In this document: positions 28,915-41,600 of the stretch, one piece after another
How positions within the stretch are numbered: position 1 is the first letter of the stretch
How the letters are laid out: each line of letters begins with the position of its first letter
Source: Beroe ovata
Lineage: Eukaryota; Ctenophora; Nuda; Beroida; Beroidae
Direction of reading: 5' to 3'
Length of the DNA stretch: 42,243 bases
Assembly (NCBI GenBank): GCA_946803715.1
Contig: CAMPET010000005.1
Location: 162,106-204,348 of the forward strand
Translations under genes and position numbers: made by a program
The notes under the pieces: model-generated
What the model saw: the letters and a program-made list of their open reading frames with translations, nothing else
What the model was told of the DNA's origin: nothing
Databases searched by the model: none

Positions 28915-29215
28915 GCGCCGCGCGCGCGATAAGTGTCACGTCGCGTCGCGCGGAGCAGTTGACAGGCATGCGGCGCGGCGTGGCCGTGGAAGCGCATTTT
29001 GGCCATCACTGTATAGTCGTCTGGGTTCGACATTCTCGTACTGCAACACGCCGCCGCGCAGGTCGCGCCTCGTTGATTTTATATCTGTCCACTGTTTCTT
29101 GCGCGCGCCTTTATTCAATCATTCCGGCCTTCGATAAAGCCGCGCGCAAGAAACAGTGGACAGATAACATCCGGCAACGATGATCATAAACGCAATTACT
29201 GCACGCCGCGCGAAC
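28915..29215. other. CpG-rich island with a 26-bp perfect inverted repeat
   Basis: Strikingly CpG-rich sequence (CGCCGCGCGCGCG, GTCGCGTCGCGCGG, CGCCGCGCAGGTCGCG) inside AT-rich flanks. Arms 29082-29107 and 29141-29166 are exact reverse complements, each holding TGTCCACTGTTTCTTGCGCG or its complement, and six more pairs form in the 33-nt loop after one mismatch. ORFs here on both strands share RKKQWTD only because of the inverted repeat. A mobile-element remnant or a structured RNA is possible. Confidence 0.5.
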
Positions 29216-29443
29216 TATCATAATTCAATTTACCAATATTTTGGACTGATCATTTGCTAAAACCTGACATAAGGCAAGAAAAAAAATGAAACATTCAATA
29301 CAATTCAAATAGGTAATTCAAGCAAAACATAAGACCATTGCCGGCTGTCGTTTGACTTGTTTTTCGATCTCTTTCGAACAAAATGATTGCTTTTCAAGAC
29401 TGTACAGCGTTTTCAATACACCATGGGGTAATAGTACTCATAC

Positions 29444-29449
29444 TTTATT
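29444..29449 (-). terminator. Candidate poly(A) signal for delta-catenin
   Basis: TTTATT on plus is AATAAA in the gene's sense, about 155 bp beyond the TGA stop. Confidence 0.45.
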
Positions 29450-29603
29450 GTTCAATGAAATAAAAAATTGAATCTGCTCAACTGCGGGAGAGAATCTGCT
29501 CAACTGTAGCAGAGTAGAGCTTGACCCATCGTCCACAAATGCAATTTGGCACCTCAATCATTAAGTTTTACCTCTTTCCAGTAGGATCTTGGATTGATTT
29601 TGT

Positions 29604-32600
29604 TCAAACCCAAGAGTCAGCTACAGTATAGGACTTGTTGTGGTTCCTGTTTCCTCTTGGAGGTAACTCAGGTGGTTGGTCCTCCTGAGACATCAAATGG
29701 TAAGGACTGTTCTTGGACAAACCAGCTACCTAAGTAGAAATGATGAAAAGGTTTTTTGGTTACACTGATACCTTAAAAGAAGTTCTGTTTGAACTCTGTG
29801 TTAGTGTATTTTCTGGGCAACAATCTTCAAATCCATCAAATCCACTGTTTGTGTGGTGTCTGTATTGCTGACTGTGGTATGAGGAATGGTGAGACCCACT
29901 TTGTTTAAACACTGAATGATCTGTGGGAGTAGCACTGTTTTGGTGGCGGTCTGAAAATAAAAAGTTGGTCGCTTTATATATAGCTACAGGGAGGAGCTGA
30001 TGGAATGCAGAACCTTTACAAGCCACCAACTTACCAAATGTATGGGAGTCAAATGTGGGATCTGGACTTGTGATGTGATCATGTTCTGATATCCTGAATT
30101 GATTTCTTGTCTCATCAAATTCCATCCCATCTGACTTATCCAGGGTTTGCAGCCGTGTGAAACAAGATAAATTCCAGCCCAGTGCTTTGAGAATCTTCTT
30201 GATGTCCTTTATCTCCCAAAATGAAGAAAGGATTTTGTTGGCTGTGTAGACACAGTGTTTAGTGTAAGCATCATGTGCTCTAGCTATTTCGATCAATCTG
30301 TGGACACCTGGAGGTTGGAACTATTAGTAAAGCAATGTTTAGCTGCTGACATGGCATATTGATGCCAAGAAACTGCCTTGCTGAATCTTACCATCATTAT
30401 CCTTAAATATTCTTGCGTTCTCAGTTGACTCTGCCACAATCTCAGCCACTGCAGACACCACGCCACAAATTGTCATATCAGTGATGCCTGCTGCACCCTC
30501 CCCGCCAGGGAGCCTCTTCACAAGGTCGGGAGTGGCGTGTTTGCCTGAGTTAGTAACAAATTACAATGCTTGCTTGCGTGAGATACAATAAAACAATCGG
30601 TTCTAATAAAAATCATAATTCATACCATGGTAAGTATGAGAAACACACCAACCTAACAATTCCTTGTTTTTGGGGTCCATAGCCAAGTTCCTGAGACAGA
30701 AAGCTGTAGCTCGCACCACTGGATCATTTGGCAATCGTAACAGACTGGTGATTACTGAGAGACCCTTTTCTTTTCGGACCGTTTCACGGATAGTCTGGAG
30801 CAAATTTGAAAGTTAGTTCCGAAATTCAGCAATTTCAAGATTCGGATACGATATGCGATATAAACATCTGATGCTGGATTGGTACCTGTGCAGGTTCCCA
30901 GTTGCAGGCAGTGAGATTTTGCAGTGCGCCTGCCGCTCCCTCCAGTGTCTCTGGGTTGCTACACTCGAGCAACAAGTCCAGGTAGACCCGGATAACTGAT
31001 GGTTGCCATAGCAACCCGACTCCCGATGTGTGCTCAGGAAGTGGCGTCACGTTAACCTGTGATAGACTTCTGATAGAGGAGAACAACCTAGGTGTAATTA
31101 TTCCATATAAGGTAACCACCTAGTTCACGTTGGTTGTTAAATAACATGTTCTTGTACCTCTTTTCCTTTGTTTTTCTTCTTTTTGCTCTCCTCTGCCACT
31201 CCCTTCTTCCTGAACTGACCACCTCCGAGTCCTCGTGACCTCCAGTCGTCGCTACATCCATACTTCACTTCTGGAGCCACCTTGGAGTAGGTACGAGAGC
31301 GTTCAGTTTCATTTACCGAAAACTCTTTTATCAGTTTCAGCCTCATTCAATCATGGTTTTGCATACTGTTTGAATTGAGTATATTTGAGGTCACCACACT
31401 CGTACAAAGGATCTTTTCACAATTCACACCAACCTCTGCCTCAAGTCTGTAAGACAGGTTCCTCAGGATGCAGACAGCATTCTCAACTGCCTTGTTATCG
31501 ACGTCATTCTTACCTTGAGCTGACCTGCGAATAGCAATACTCGAGTCAGCAATCTGACTATAGAGCTGACCTATGAGGAGAATTGTTTAAGTTAGCGCTC
31601 CATGTGCATCTCAACATTGCGTGTTTCTTTTGCTCTAAAAAGTCCCGATTGTGATTTGTGATGTACCTGACAGTCCATAGCAGACTATCCACTAGACCGT
31701 GACACATTCTGAGGAGAGTCCGTCCTTCTATCCCAGCAGAGGACAAATTCCTGAGGAGGAGAGATCGATTAACAAATTCCTTATTTTCATGGTCATATCG
31801 TATCCTTTTTATTTAAATTTTTCCTCCCAAATAAACTTTCACTGGACTTTCCACGTCACTGACTTAGAGATCAACACCAATATGAGAAATCATTGGTATT
31901 GATCAATGATCGCGAGAGCCATACAGATTATTAAAGAATCTTGATGACTTGACGGAATGAAACCTGTCATTGAGTTCATTAAATCGGAATTTATAATTCG
32001 AGGTTGGCGGATCACAAGATTTAGATCCTAGGAAAATCTAACATGAGGAAGTGAGCAGACAAATATTGCGAGCGTGAGAGAGATTACTCACTTCAGACAT
32101 CCTGTTGCATTCCTGAAGACTGTGGTCCAGCTGATGTTAGAGTTGGCATAGTGGATGTGATCAAAGGAGAATCCTGTCTGAGATTCTTTCCACCCGGATT
32201 GAGGGATGATAATGTTCTGAGGGAGGGGGATCAGTGTCAGAAACATTCCGAAGGAGGGGGAATAAGTCGGAAAAATTCACGGGAATTTTTCCAATTGGAT
32301 CAAGGGCATTCATTTTACAGTCGACACTCGGAAACCGACCTTTATGATTGACTCCAGGGCCTGTTTAAGTATGGGTAGTTTGAGTGAGTCGCTCGAACTG
32401 AGATTCCAGAAAACACCCGTCACCAGTTCCTGTATTTCATAACTCTCTGTAGTGTTGAGCAGTTGAACGAGTAGAGTTATACCATGAGCGTCTTGGATAG
32501 CAATCTGGGGGAGGGAGTGATGGTTAGGTTGTTGAAGAGAGAGAGATTGTCTGAGAGAGTAGGCTTAGACGGAATTGGGTTATAGTACGAGTTCGTCAAG

Positions 32601-35600
32601 TGGAAGTTAGAGATCCCTAAAGAGGACGTTAGGGTTGGTAGAAAAAAAGTTTATCCAAGTTTAGCAAGAGTGACGTCTGATCGCCACCTGTTCTGCGATG
32701 TCATAAGAGTACGTAACATTCTGCAACTGATTCAGATAGAACAACAGCCTACTCTCGAGCAACTTGGCTGTTTCCTTGTGAATCACTGGCGCCAGAACGT
32801 CTGTGTTATCACAATTACTCGCGAATCGGAGAATCTCATCTCCATCCAGAGATGTCTGTCTTCCGTATAACTTTGTATTTAGAATCGAGTCCCCCAAACT
32901 ACTAAGATCTTTGAGGGAGCTACTGCCCCCGCACTGCGCACTCCAGCGCTCAGTCGGCAGTCGGTAACATGGCGACAAACTGTCTGGTTGCCATGGTGAC
33001 CGCTCATCCTCTCTGTCAGTGTAGATTGACACCCGTCTCGCTGGGACTGACAGTTGTCGAGTGAAGGATGCCATCTTTCGTTCGAGTGCGGCGCGTTGTT
33101 TCTCCACCACACTCATCAGTTTCACGGGCAGACTTTCCATCCTACACAGCACCCTTTTCGAGGGCTGGTAGCTCTTATTGCCTGTGCTACTGGAATGAGC
33201 GATGAGAGGTCTGGACAGTGGGTGAGAACAGTAGAGGCTCTGCTTGTTTTGTTGTTGCATTATGCTGATATGAGAGAGGGGGAAGACAAATGTAAATGAG
33301 AGGAATAGAAATATGATAATGAAAGGTTGTTTCGGCAACCACATTGAAATTGTTCATTTCGATGCAAATCAGTTCTAACAACAACGCAGTAGGGTTGCAA
33401 CACATTTCTTCACGAGCAGTGACGGATATCACGACCCTAGAGCAATCCTTCAATGAGTGAGAATTGTCAGCAACGCAAAGCGAAGTCCTCGATCAGGTAC
33501 TAACCGGGGCATTTAATCTTATGCCCTTATATGGTATGATAACGGATACACCGCACAAAAAGATGCGCTTTATTATCGTTGAAATTTATGAGAATCCGGG
33601 GGGATTTTGATTTCTCAGGAATATAAAATATTCAAGGAAGCAGTCAAGTGGTAAAGAGCTTGAAACGGTTTCATTATAAAAGTTAAATCGTAGCTTTCAC
33701 TTTCACAGTTCGATCTGTTGAATATGTTGAAACATCGGAACGAAAAAATCTTGATTGTTTATGATCGGTTGAATAATAACATGCAAAGCAAAATGTATAA
33801 ACGGAATGAATGTTTCTGAAAAACTCGATTCATACTTACATCCGCAAAGTGCAGACTGACATACAAGAATGCAAGATAACGCGGTCATTTTTCATTTCGT
33901 TCGAGTTGGAGTGCCGCCAAAATTTGCTCATTTCTTAGGACGGAAATGTGTTTATCAAAATTACTATTCATGATCAAACACGCTTATTGACATGCAATTC
34001 GCTAGCACTTAATTTGAGTATAAAAGTTTACAGAAAAGACTGATTGATCTCGAAAATTGAGCTTCTACAAAATATCGAAGCATCACTGTATACGAAATAC
34101 CGTCCGAACAATATAATATCGGTCTGAAATAAGAAATACAACTCAAATTAATTCTGAAATCTGTTGTTTGACCAACGAGCAGTACCTATTATGGGTATAA
34201 TGTTTTGGAATCTTCATGTTATAAGTGCAAATTGTGCAGCATTGTATACTCTAAATTTAAGACGAGAGATTAGTCGGGATTATATTATAGATCTCAATAA
34301 GCTGATCTGATGAAATAAAGGTAGCTGTGATGGATTGCATCAATCTTACTATGAGGTCTACTCGAGATCGAGGTTTATAATGTGTTTGTGTGACTACATG
34401 GAGTACAGTCATCAAGTTATTTAACATCGTACTGATGACAACAACAGAGCAGGATCATACATGTAGATGGAAAATGGAGACAAAGAGACAACAATCAACG
34501 TGAAAAATGGAGACATGATTACCGTAAAACAACAATTGATGTGTCACAACGAGTCAACAATTGTCAATGTGAATGCACGTCAAATCGATTGCATGATTAT
34601 CAAATTGTCACAGCTGTGGGAAACTTCTCAAATTATACGAAATTCTGCTACAGAATGTGAAATGCAAATTACGTGAATTTACGATGTGAAATTCAAGAAG
34701 TACCGTTAATGGCCTGCATGGTAATGCAATCACATGACTTGCCCAACAGATATGTCACAAGGAGCAAATGGGAGCGACAATACATTAATGTACTGATTCT
34801 GATATACCAGAGTCAGTTCCCTCAGTTCTACTCTGTGAATCGTATTAATCGAAACACACAACAAGTGGCAATGACAAACTTGTGTATTGTACGGTGACTA
34901 CTGACTGTAGTACTAAGGAGTTAGGATACGGCATAGTGTATCATGTATAGATGGTTCGGAACAAAGCAAAGCAGGATAGTCGGTTCTTTCCAACATAATG
35001 AGGGCGCTTCTTCAAATTGGAAATTTATCGTTTCACTTAATAAGAATTTCTAATATCATGAAGAAATCTCGTCACACGTTATTCATCAAACTTCATACAC
35101 CATTTCCCTGTACATACCCGGTTAGCATGATTATTCCTGCCGTAAGATAGGTTTCTGAGTACACCAAGTGATGAGATGCACACAATATCATCCAGTGACA
35201 GCATGTGAATCAGAATTGGGATAGCTCCTGCCTCCCTGAGCGAGAAATGAATATGTTTTTGTACATTTCTAGGTCTCTGAGAAGTTTGAATTGGAGGATA
35301 TTCGCTATGATGTTTGTCGATCTTACCTGATTTTCTTCTTCATATCGTCTTGATTGTACGATAGGTGCTGCAAAGCTCCAGCAGCCGTGTTGATAAGGGA
35401 CAGGTTGGAGCTAGTGGACAGGATGTGGATAATGTCCCGTAATTCAGGCTCGGAGTTGTTTGAGGACGAACCTGTGAACAGAATATTCGGCACACGTGAC
35501 ACACATGATCTCAGATTTGGTGTAACGCGCTCAGACAATTTCACAACTTGTTATCATAGCCCTGAGCCGCGCAATCGCGCGCAACATACTAACGTAACAA

Positions 35601-38600
35601 CTGGGCATCTGAGGGCATTTACTTACCAGCACTCAAACTATCTGGGCATTTCCTGAACGATCTCCTGTTGAGTGATGTCCGTGATGTCATGTTGTTCTGT
35701 GATGTCATCACGCTTTGTGATGTCATCAGTTGCGACGTCTTGAAGTGTTGTGACGTGAGAGAATTGGAGTTGGAAGTAGCGTTGGAGAGTGTGCGTGATG
35801 TTGCTAGCTTGTTGGTGTCAGCAACACTGTTGCTTGGGAGCTGATTATAATATTCCTGGGGGAAGTGGTGTTGATTCATGGGGTAATGGTATTCAGCAAA
35901 TTCTGGGAGAAATACCCTTCTTTCCACCGTGTCCAATCAACAACGTCTGATTCTCATTGATACAACACCACCATTCAGTGAAATGGAGATCTCACCTTTC
36001 TAGGCTCGAAAGTGTCAGTGTCTAGTACTGGCATGGAACTGGCATAGCCTCTTGTAGCTGGCATTTGAAGTGGGGGCGATACAGCTGAAATAAAACAAAA
36101 GATTAGATTGTGATGCAGAATTATAGGAAAAGTTGGCAAGCTCCCAAGTTTTTACTCAAATGTATGCTTTAGTTACTCTAGAGCTGTAATGGTTTTGGAA
36201 TGATTGCATAATGTGGGGCAAACTACAGGTATAAACATACCAATGACTCTCGGAAACCGATAAAGGAATAAAGGGTAGATAAGTATACAGCATTCCAAAG
36301 ATAAACTAATCTAAATACGTGAAACAGGTATAACAGGGCTGTATGTATGCGTATTGCGTGAGTGTGCATGTGCTCAATTTGCTATTAAATAACAATGACA
36401 AGTCGTAATTGCCCGAGGTCACTCGGTCATGACTAATAACGGAGTATTACGGTCGTTAGTCAAGTACTAGGGTCTCGTACACATGATTATAATTGGCCAA
36501 TTAACTCAGAATCACTGGACGATTCCCAACATCAAGTCGCCAACTTGAGACTTGGCATGGATCTAGTCAGTAGCTGAACTCTGTATGAATGAATGGGAAT
36601 TACAGAGTTGGAATATATTAGACTTGTGTGGTGTACACTGTGCCGTGAAGCCACGCCCATGTCACAACAATTCAAAACGTACCCGGTGGAAAAAGACAGG
36701 GTTTCCCAAGTGTGGTGGCACTAGTTATAATCGTATCTGTACTCGACATACACTTCAACATGGCAAGTGACAATCTATCAAACAAATCGATACAATAATT
36801 CCATGAAATGGGAGAGTCGGAACAATTCACAGAAAGTGTATGTGTGTGGCATGCAACACATCCCTGCGACACTCATGCATAATACTCAGCAGGGGATGCA
36901 GTGTACACAGATAATTAGTCACGTGACTCGTTGCCTAGCAACCACGTGACTTGTTTCTATGCAATCACGTGACACGCGTGTGTGTGGTTGTGGGAAGTTG
37001 TTTTCAGTAACTCATGATTGCCGTCCTCCGCCACACCTCGCAATATTCAACCCACCCGAAGCTCCCAGAAGTACACTGGAAGTGGATCCGAAGAAATGTT
37101 CGGTTTCCGTGTTCACTATCTTCCTGTGAGCCCCGTGAGGCATGGGCTTGTAGTTTGGCTTTATGCCAGGTGGCGGGGGTAGAGGAGGTGGACTGTCTGA
37201 TGATCGTCGAGGTGGATAACGCCCTCCTGTGTCACTGATAGAGAGGGGAAAGTGAGGGGGTGTTTGGGGGCCATCAGAGGTAGGAAAAGTCACAAAATAA
37301 ACCCAATTCGTACAAAACGATGATACAATATCTACAATCGTTACAATATATCCGCCAAACATAGCACACTCACGAACTAAGTGAAGCTGCTCCACCATTA
37401 TTGTAAATATTCGCCTGACTCCCGCCTCCGCTACTGGGAGCCGCCCCACTCCCACTCCTCACCCGACCACCCTTGTCATAATGAGTCCCGTGACCAGGTG
37501 GGTGGTCATGGTACCCCTCCTCCCCGTCCAGCGTGTGGCTGTTCAGCCGAGATGAGGACCTGATTACGGAGAGGAATCTATACCAGGGTTAGAAATGAGG
37601 AATAGTTCCTTGTAATAGAGGGATGAAATCTTATGAAAAAAGTGATGTAAGTCAGTGATTTCAATGGTCGTAGGTTTCAAATTTTAAAGAGATCGCATAG
37701 AATTGCTGAAAAATAGGGATGAAATCCAGAGAGTCAATGGTCGTAAGTTCCAATAATTGCTCACTGTGAGGTTATCAAAGCTGAACTCGAAGCTCCGTAG
37801 CTCTTTGGGGCTGGTTTGGGGGACTTCGGGTACACTTTAGGGGTCTGTTTGGTCGGGTAGTAGTCTAAATCAGATGGTGCTCTGTATATGACGTGATCTG
37901 AGGGGAAATGAGAACAGATCATCAGAGACTGTGACAATACAATCCGGCATATCAATAGTTTGTATCAGTGGGAAATTACAATATCCCCACAAAGCATGAT
38001 GTCGCGGATTAGGATAACCGATGACACGCTCCTATAGTGATGACAAAACAAACTCCTGATGGCATCACATAATGATGACATCACATTCTCATGATGACAT
38101 CACACTAACCAGTGTGTGATGTATCCCGGTATAGCTGGTTGTAGAGTCTGTCAATGTCCGAGCTGGGTTTGAGGAGCACATCATCGGGGGACGAGGGCGG
38201 TGAGTCACTGAGGGGGAGAGNTCTACGGGGGAGGGGATGGGATATTCGTGAACTTTGGGTTTTAATTGCAAATATTTTGATAAATCGCGATCAACATAAT
38301 ATGAGAGTGAAGACAGATATGAAAGTGAACTGGGAGAGAGAAAGAGTGACAGTGAGTTTTGCACGAAATCGAGAGTGGTTCTGTCTCATGAGAGAAGTGT
38401 GTAAAAGTGATGACTGATCGCCTATAGAATTATGGGATGAGCGGTTGATTGGCTAAGAATGAGACCTTGTTATACAGAAAAAGCTCTGTCTCTTTCCCAC
38501 TCTTAACCGTATCTCAATCAGGGTAACCAATTGCCGCGGTTGTTGTTCGTCTCCAGCATGGTAGTTTTTAACAAAATAAAATAAACACGAAAAACACTTC

Positions 38601-41600
38601 CACACTCTCATTTATTTACGAACTTAAAACTGTTAAAGAAGGACAAAACATGTGAAATTCAACAAAATGCGGAGAATAAAAATCATTGCGTATGTGTCAA
38701 AAAAGTGAGAAAAGAAGTGAGATAACAGTAGTTGGATGATAATTCATTTGGAATTGATTATATATGACAAATTGAATATTGATAAGAGTTTGTGTTGTTT
38801 AAATTATGAAAAGCGCCGTTATGCTACCATACTGACATCTGTAATTTGATTTTTAAGGCAATGGATATGACAGGAACTCTATTTGAAACGATATATTCAG
38901 TGAATATTTGTTAAATGTTGTGCTATAATAATGTCAATTTTAAAACATATTTCCCCCGCAAAACACTCACCAAATATTGGGTACGTATGGTAAGGGAGAA
39001 TGGCAGTCATGATGGGCCGCTGATAGTGTGTTAAACAAGCAGTGCTCCGCCATATTGGCTATTACAATAGTGAGGGGTTGTAGTAAATAGTGTGAATTTC
39101 ATAATGAGGAGATGGGGCAAGCGGAAGAAGCAAAGGGGATATCTGGCAAAAATTGAGGAAACGAGAATTGAGAAAGTCAGAGGAGAAACAGGCAGGTCCG
39201 ATTAATATTAACAAACACTTTGATAGAAGATCCTGCTCCATCGTTTATGGTAACCACAAAACAAGGCATTAGATAAGTTATGCCCATATATGGAATAAAT
39301 GGCGGGTAATTATCAACCACCAGGCACCATTTTGTATAAACACGCGTACTATGCGTGTGGTGAAATGATATGGTTGTTAATTAGCTGCTGGTGCTGGTGG
39401 TGGCCTGCAGTCCCAATTATAACATAATCGCAAGGTGGAATGATGGAGTTTATTTTGGAGCGAGATCTTGGGCTAAAATAACATCAGGAATCATCGGATG
39501 ATAATCTAACTTCAATTTATTCAAACCTTTTTAAATAACCTCAACCCGAATTCAACCTCAACAACGAGCAATAACTGAAAACAAGACAACGACCATCCCA
39601 ACGTACTTATCATTAATGAAATTATCACAGTTAAATATTATAATCCTCCTGCATCCCCCAGCTGATAATTAAGGTGGGAAGAGGAGTTATATTGAGTTAT
39701 AGGAGCAGATTATGCAATTCGTGATGAATTATGAAAAACTGGAGTCGAGGTTCAGGGGTTTGGGTTCCCCAACTTCGGGCGATCTTGCGCATCGCGTGTG
39801 AGTTGCGGTTGAATAAATTCCGAGGGGCCAACACTTGATCATAAGAGAGGATGGAAATGCGGAATACCTATCTTTAAAAAACTACAGAAACAGGAAAATG
39901 CGAAACATATCTCGTGAAAATTACAAAAACAGTGCGTGAAATTTGAGCACTTCCACCCTGATACCGAATTATCATCAAACATGTGCCTGATAAACTACGT
40001 CATTGAAGCAATGTGAACGAGGAAGTCACAAAAGTTCAACGCCCCAAAATTTCTACACATTTGTACTCGGTTGAGTGAAAGGTTTTGTAGCAAGGGCAGG
40101 TTGAAACAAAAGATGGGAAACCATACAATGATGAGGCTCAAATTGAGGTTGCAACTTCCAATGCAGGAAATTTGAATCCGGATTAACATGGAATGATAAA
40201 TGAAGAGAACACTGGTGTCAGCCATTCCAGTAAACACTCTATGCTCATCTTATCAGAGTTTAAACTAATGCAGACACTGAAAACACACGCACGCGCTGGC
40301 ATATCTCTTAACGAAAATAAATTTAAACCAGAGTGCAGAACTTAGTGTAAAGTCAGAGTTTGACAACGGAAAACTGTCAACATATACCTACCGCTCTAAA
40401 GCTGATGAAATAATTAGAAAAAAGAGTTCATATCTTGACAATTATTGACAGCCCTGACAAAAGTTTTCGCGAGTGTGCTTATATTGTCCCTTGCGTCCTA
40501 CTAGCGCAATTGATAAGTATAAATTTGAGCATGACGTAACATTATCGATGTATAAACCGAGCCAAGTTGGCGATAATGCAGGGGAGGGGTCGTGTTGATT
40601 GTAGTCACAGAAAGATGGGGATTCGGTCATTCTCATCTGATGATCAAATGATTGATCAGGAGACTGTCAAGAAGATGACCCGTCGTGAGGGAAGAGGATT
40701 GGAGTGAGGATCGAGGTAAAACTGAGTGGGGAAGAAGTGAGACGTGAGAGAAGACGGGGGAGAGAAAGAGTGAGGAGAAAGAGTGAGAAGGAGCTGTGTG
40801 TTTTGAAATTTGATAGCGACATAAAGTCATCTGCGATTGAATTGGGGTCCATTAATCAGCGAAAAATCAATGGGGTTATTGATCACGGTCAGCTAATGAC
40901 CATGATACAACCATGTGGTTCGGATTATCGTTCATTATCGGTGTTTGTCATGAAGATACTCGTGATTTTTGAGAAATGGATTGAGTGTTGAGTCAGTGGA
41001 TGAGAATCTAAGTTTAATAAGTGAAAATGCTATCGTGTTTGTACTCACCAAAAAACAGTCCTGTACATTTAACAGCTTCATTCACGAGTAACAGAAACGA
41101 ATGAAAATCTAAACGAAGAGAAAAACATGTAACAATGTTTTAACGGCTCACGACATCTTCAAACGTACACACACATTAACATGAGTGTTAGAATGAAATT
41201 CACTGCAAAACAAGCAAGAATGGAATATGGCCCAATAAAAACATCGATTCGAATGTATGAGCATTACGTATGTCTTGTTATTTTGTCACGTGGGCTAAAT
41301 GATTGGAGCAATGTGATAAGTGACATGTTATTTATGATAGTAATATCAATTATCAAAGCATATGTTCCGAAATGGAGCTTCATTCAGATTGGAGAGAGTG
41401 GAAAATCTTGCTATTCAATCTAATTGAAGGTCGATTAGAGAGAGAGAATAGATTCGACGGATTAATCCATAAAACTATCTCTCGATACGCTCTCTCGATG
41501 ATTAAACCCCAGACATTTTGGTGTTTGATAATGGATCTCCCATCTCTAGATCTTTAAAAAGTAGTGATCTTACAGCGTAGGGTGTGATGATTTTTGTCAA

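Larger units (their letters stand above)
26380..29603. other. 3.2 kb 3' flank of the delta-catenin gene, no confident gene
   Basis: It holds an ACAGGATAAT minisatellite, duplicated block C, degenerate TGAGGTTGTTA repeats at about 27750-27990, a CpG-rich island with a long hairpin (28915-29215) and the probable poly(A) signal of delta-catenin. The 61-codon minus-strand frame at 27322-27507 begins within block C and has no supporting feature. Confidence 0.5.

Noticed and set aside
36920-36971. Regularly spaced repeats considered as a CRISPR-like array
   Set aside because: The host is an animal, and the unit is a composite of transcription-factor palindromes with decayed copies rather than repeats and unique spacers.
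39995-40237. Hydrophobic Cys-containing minus-strand ORF (ALNFCDFLV) weakly similar to the 26.1 kb ORF (CLQFCDYLI)
   Set aside because: The similarity is short, there is no DNA-level repeat and no splice support, and it lies inside the delta-catenin first intron.
41047-41106. Mini-exon with good TTTTTCTCTTCGTTTAG acceptor and GTGAGT donor (minus)
   Set aside because: It is phase 1 to phase 1, so it cannot be inserted between delta-catenin exons that meet in phase 2.
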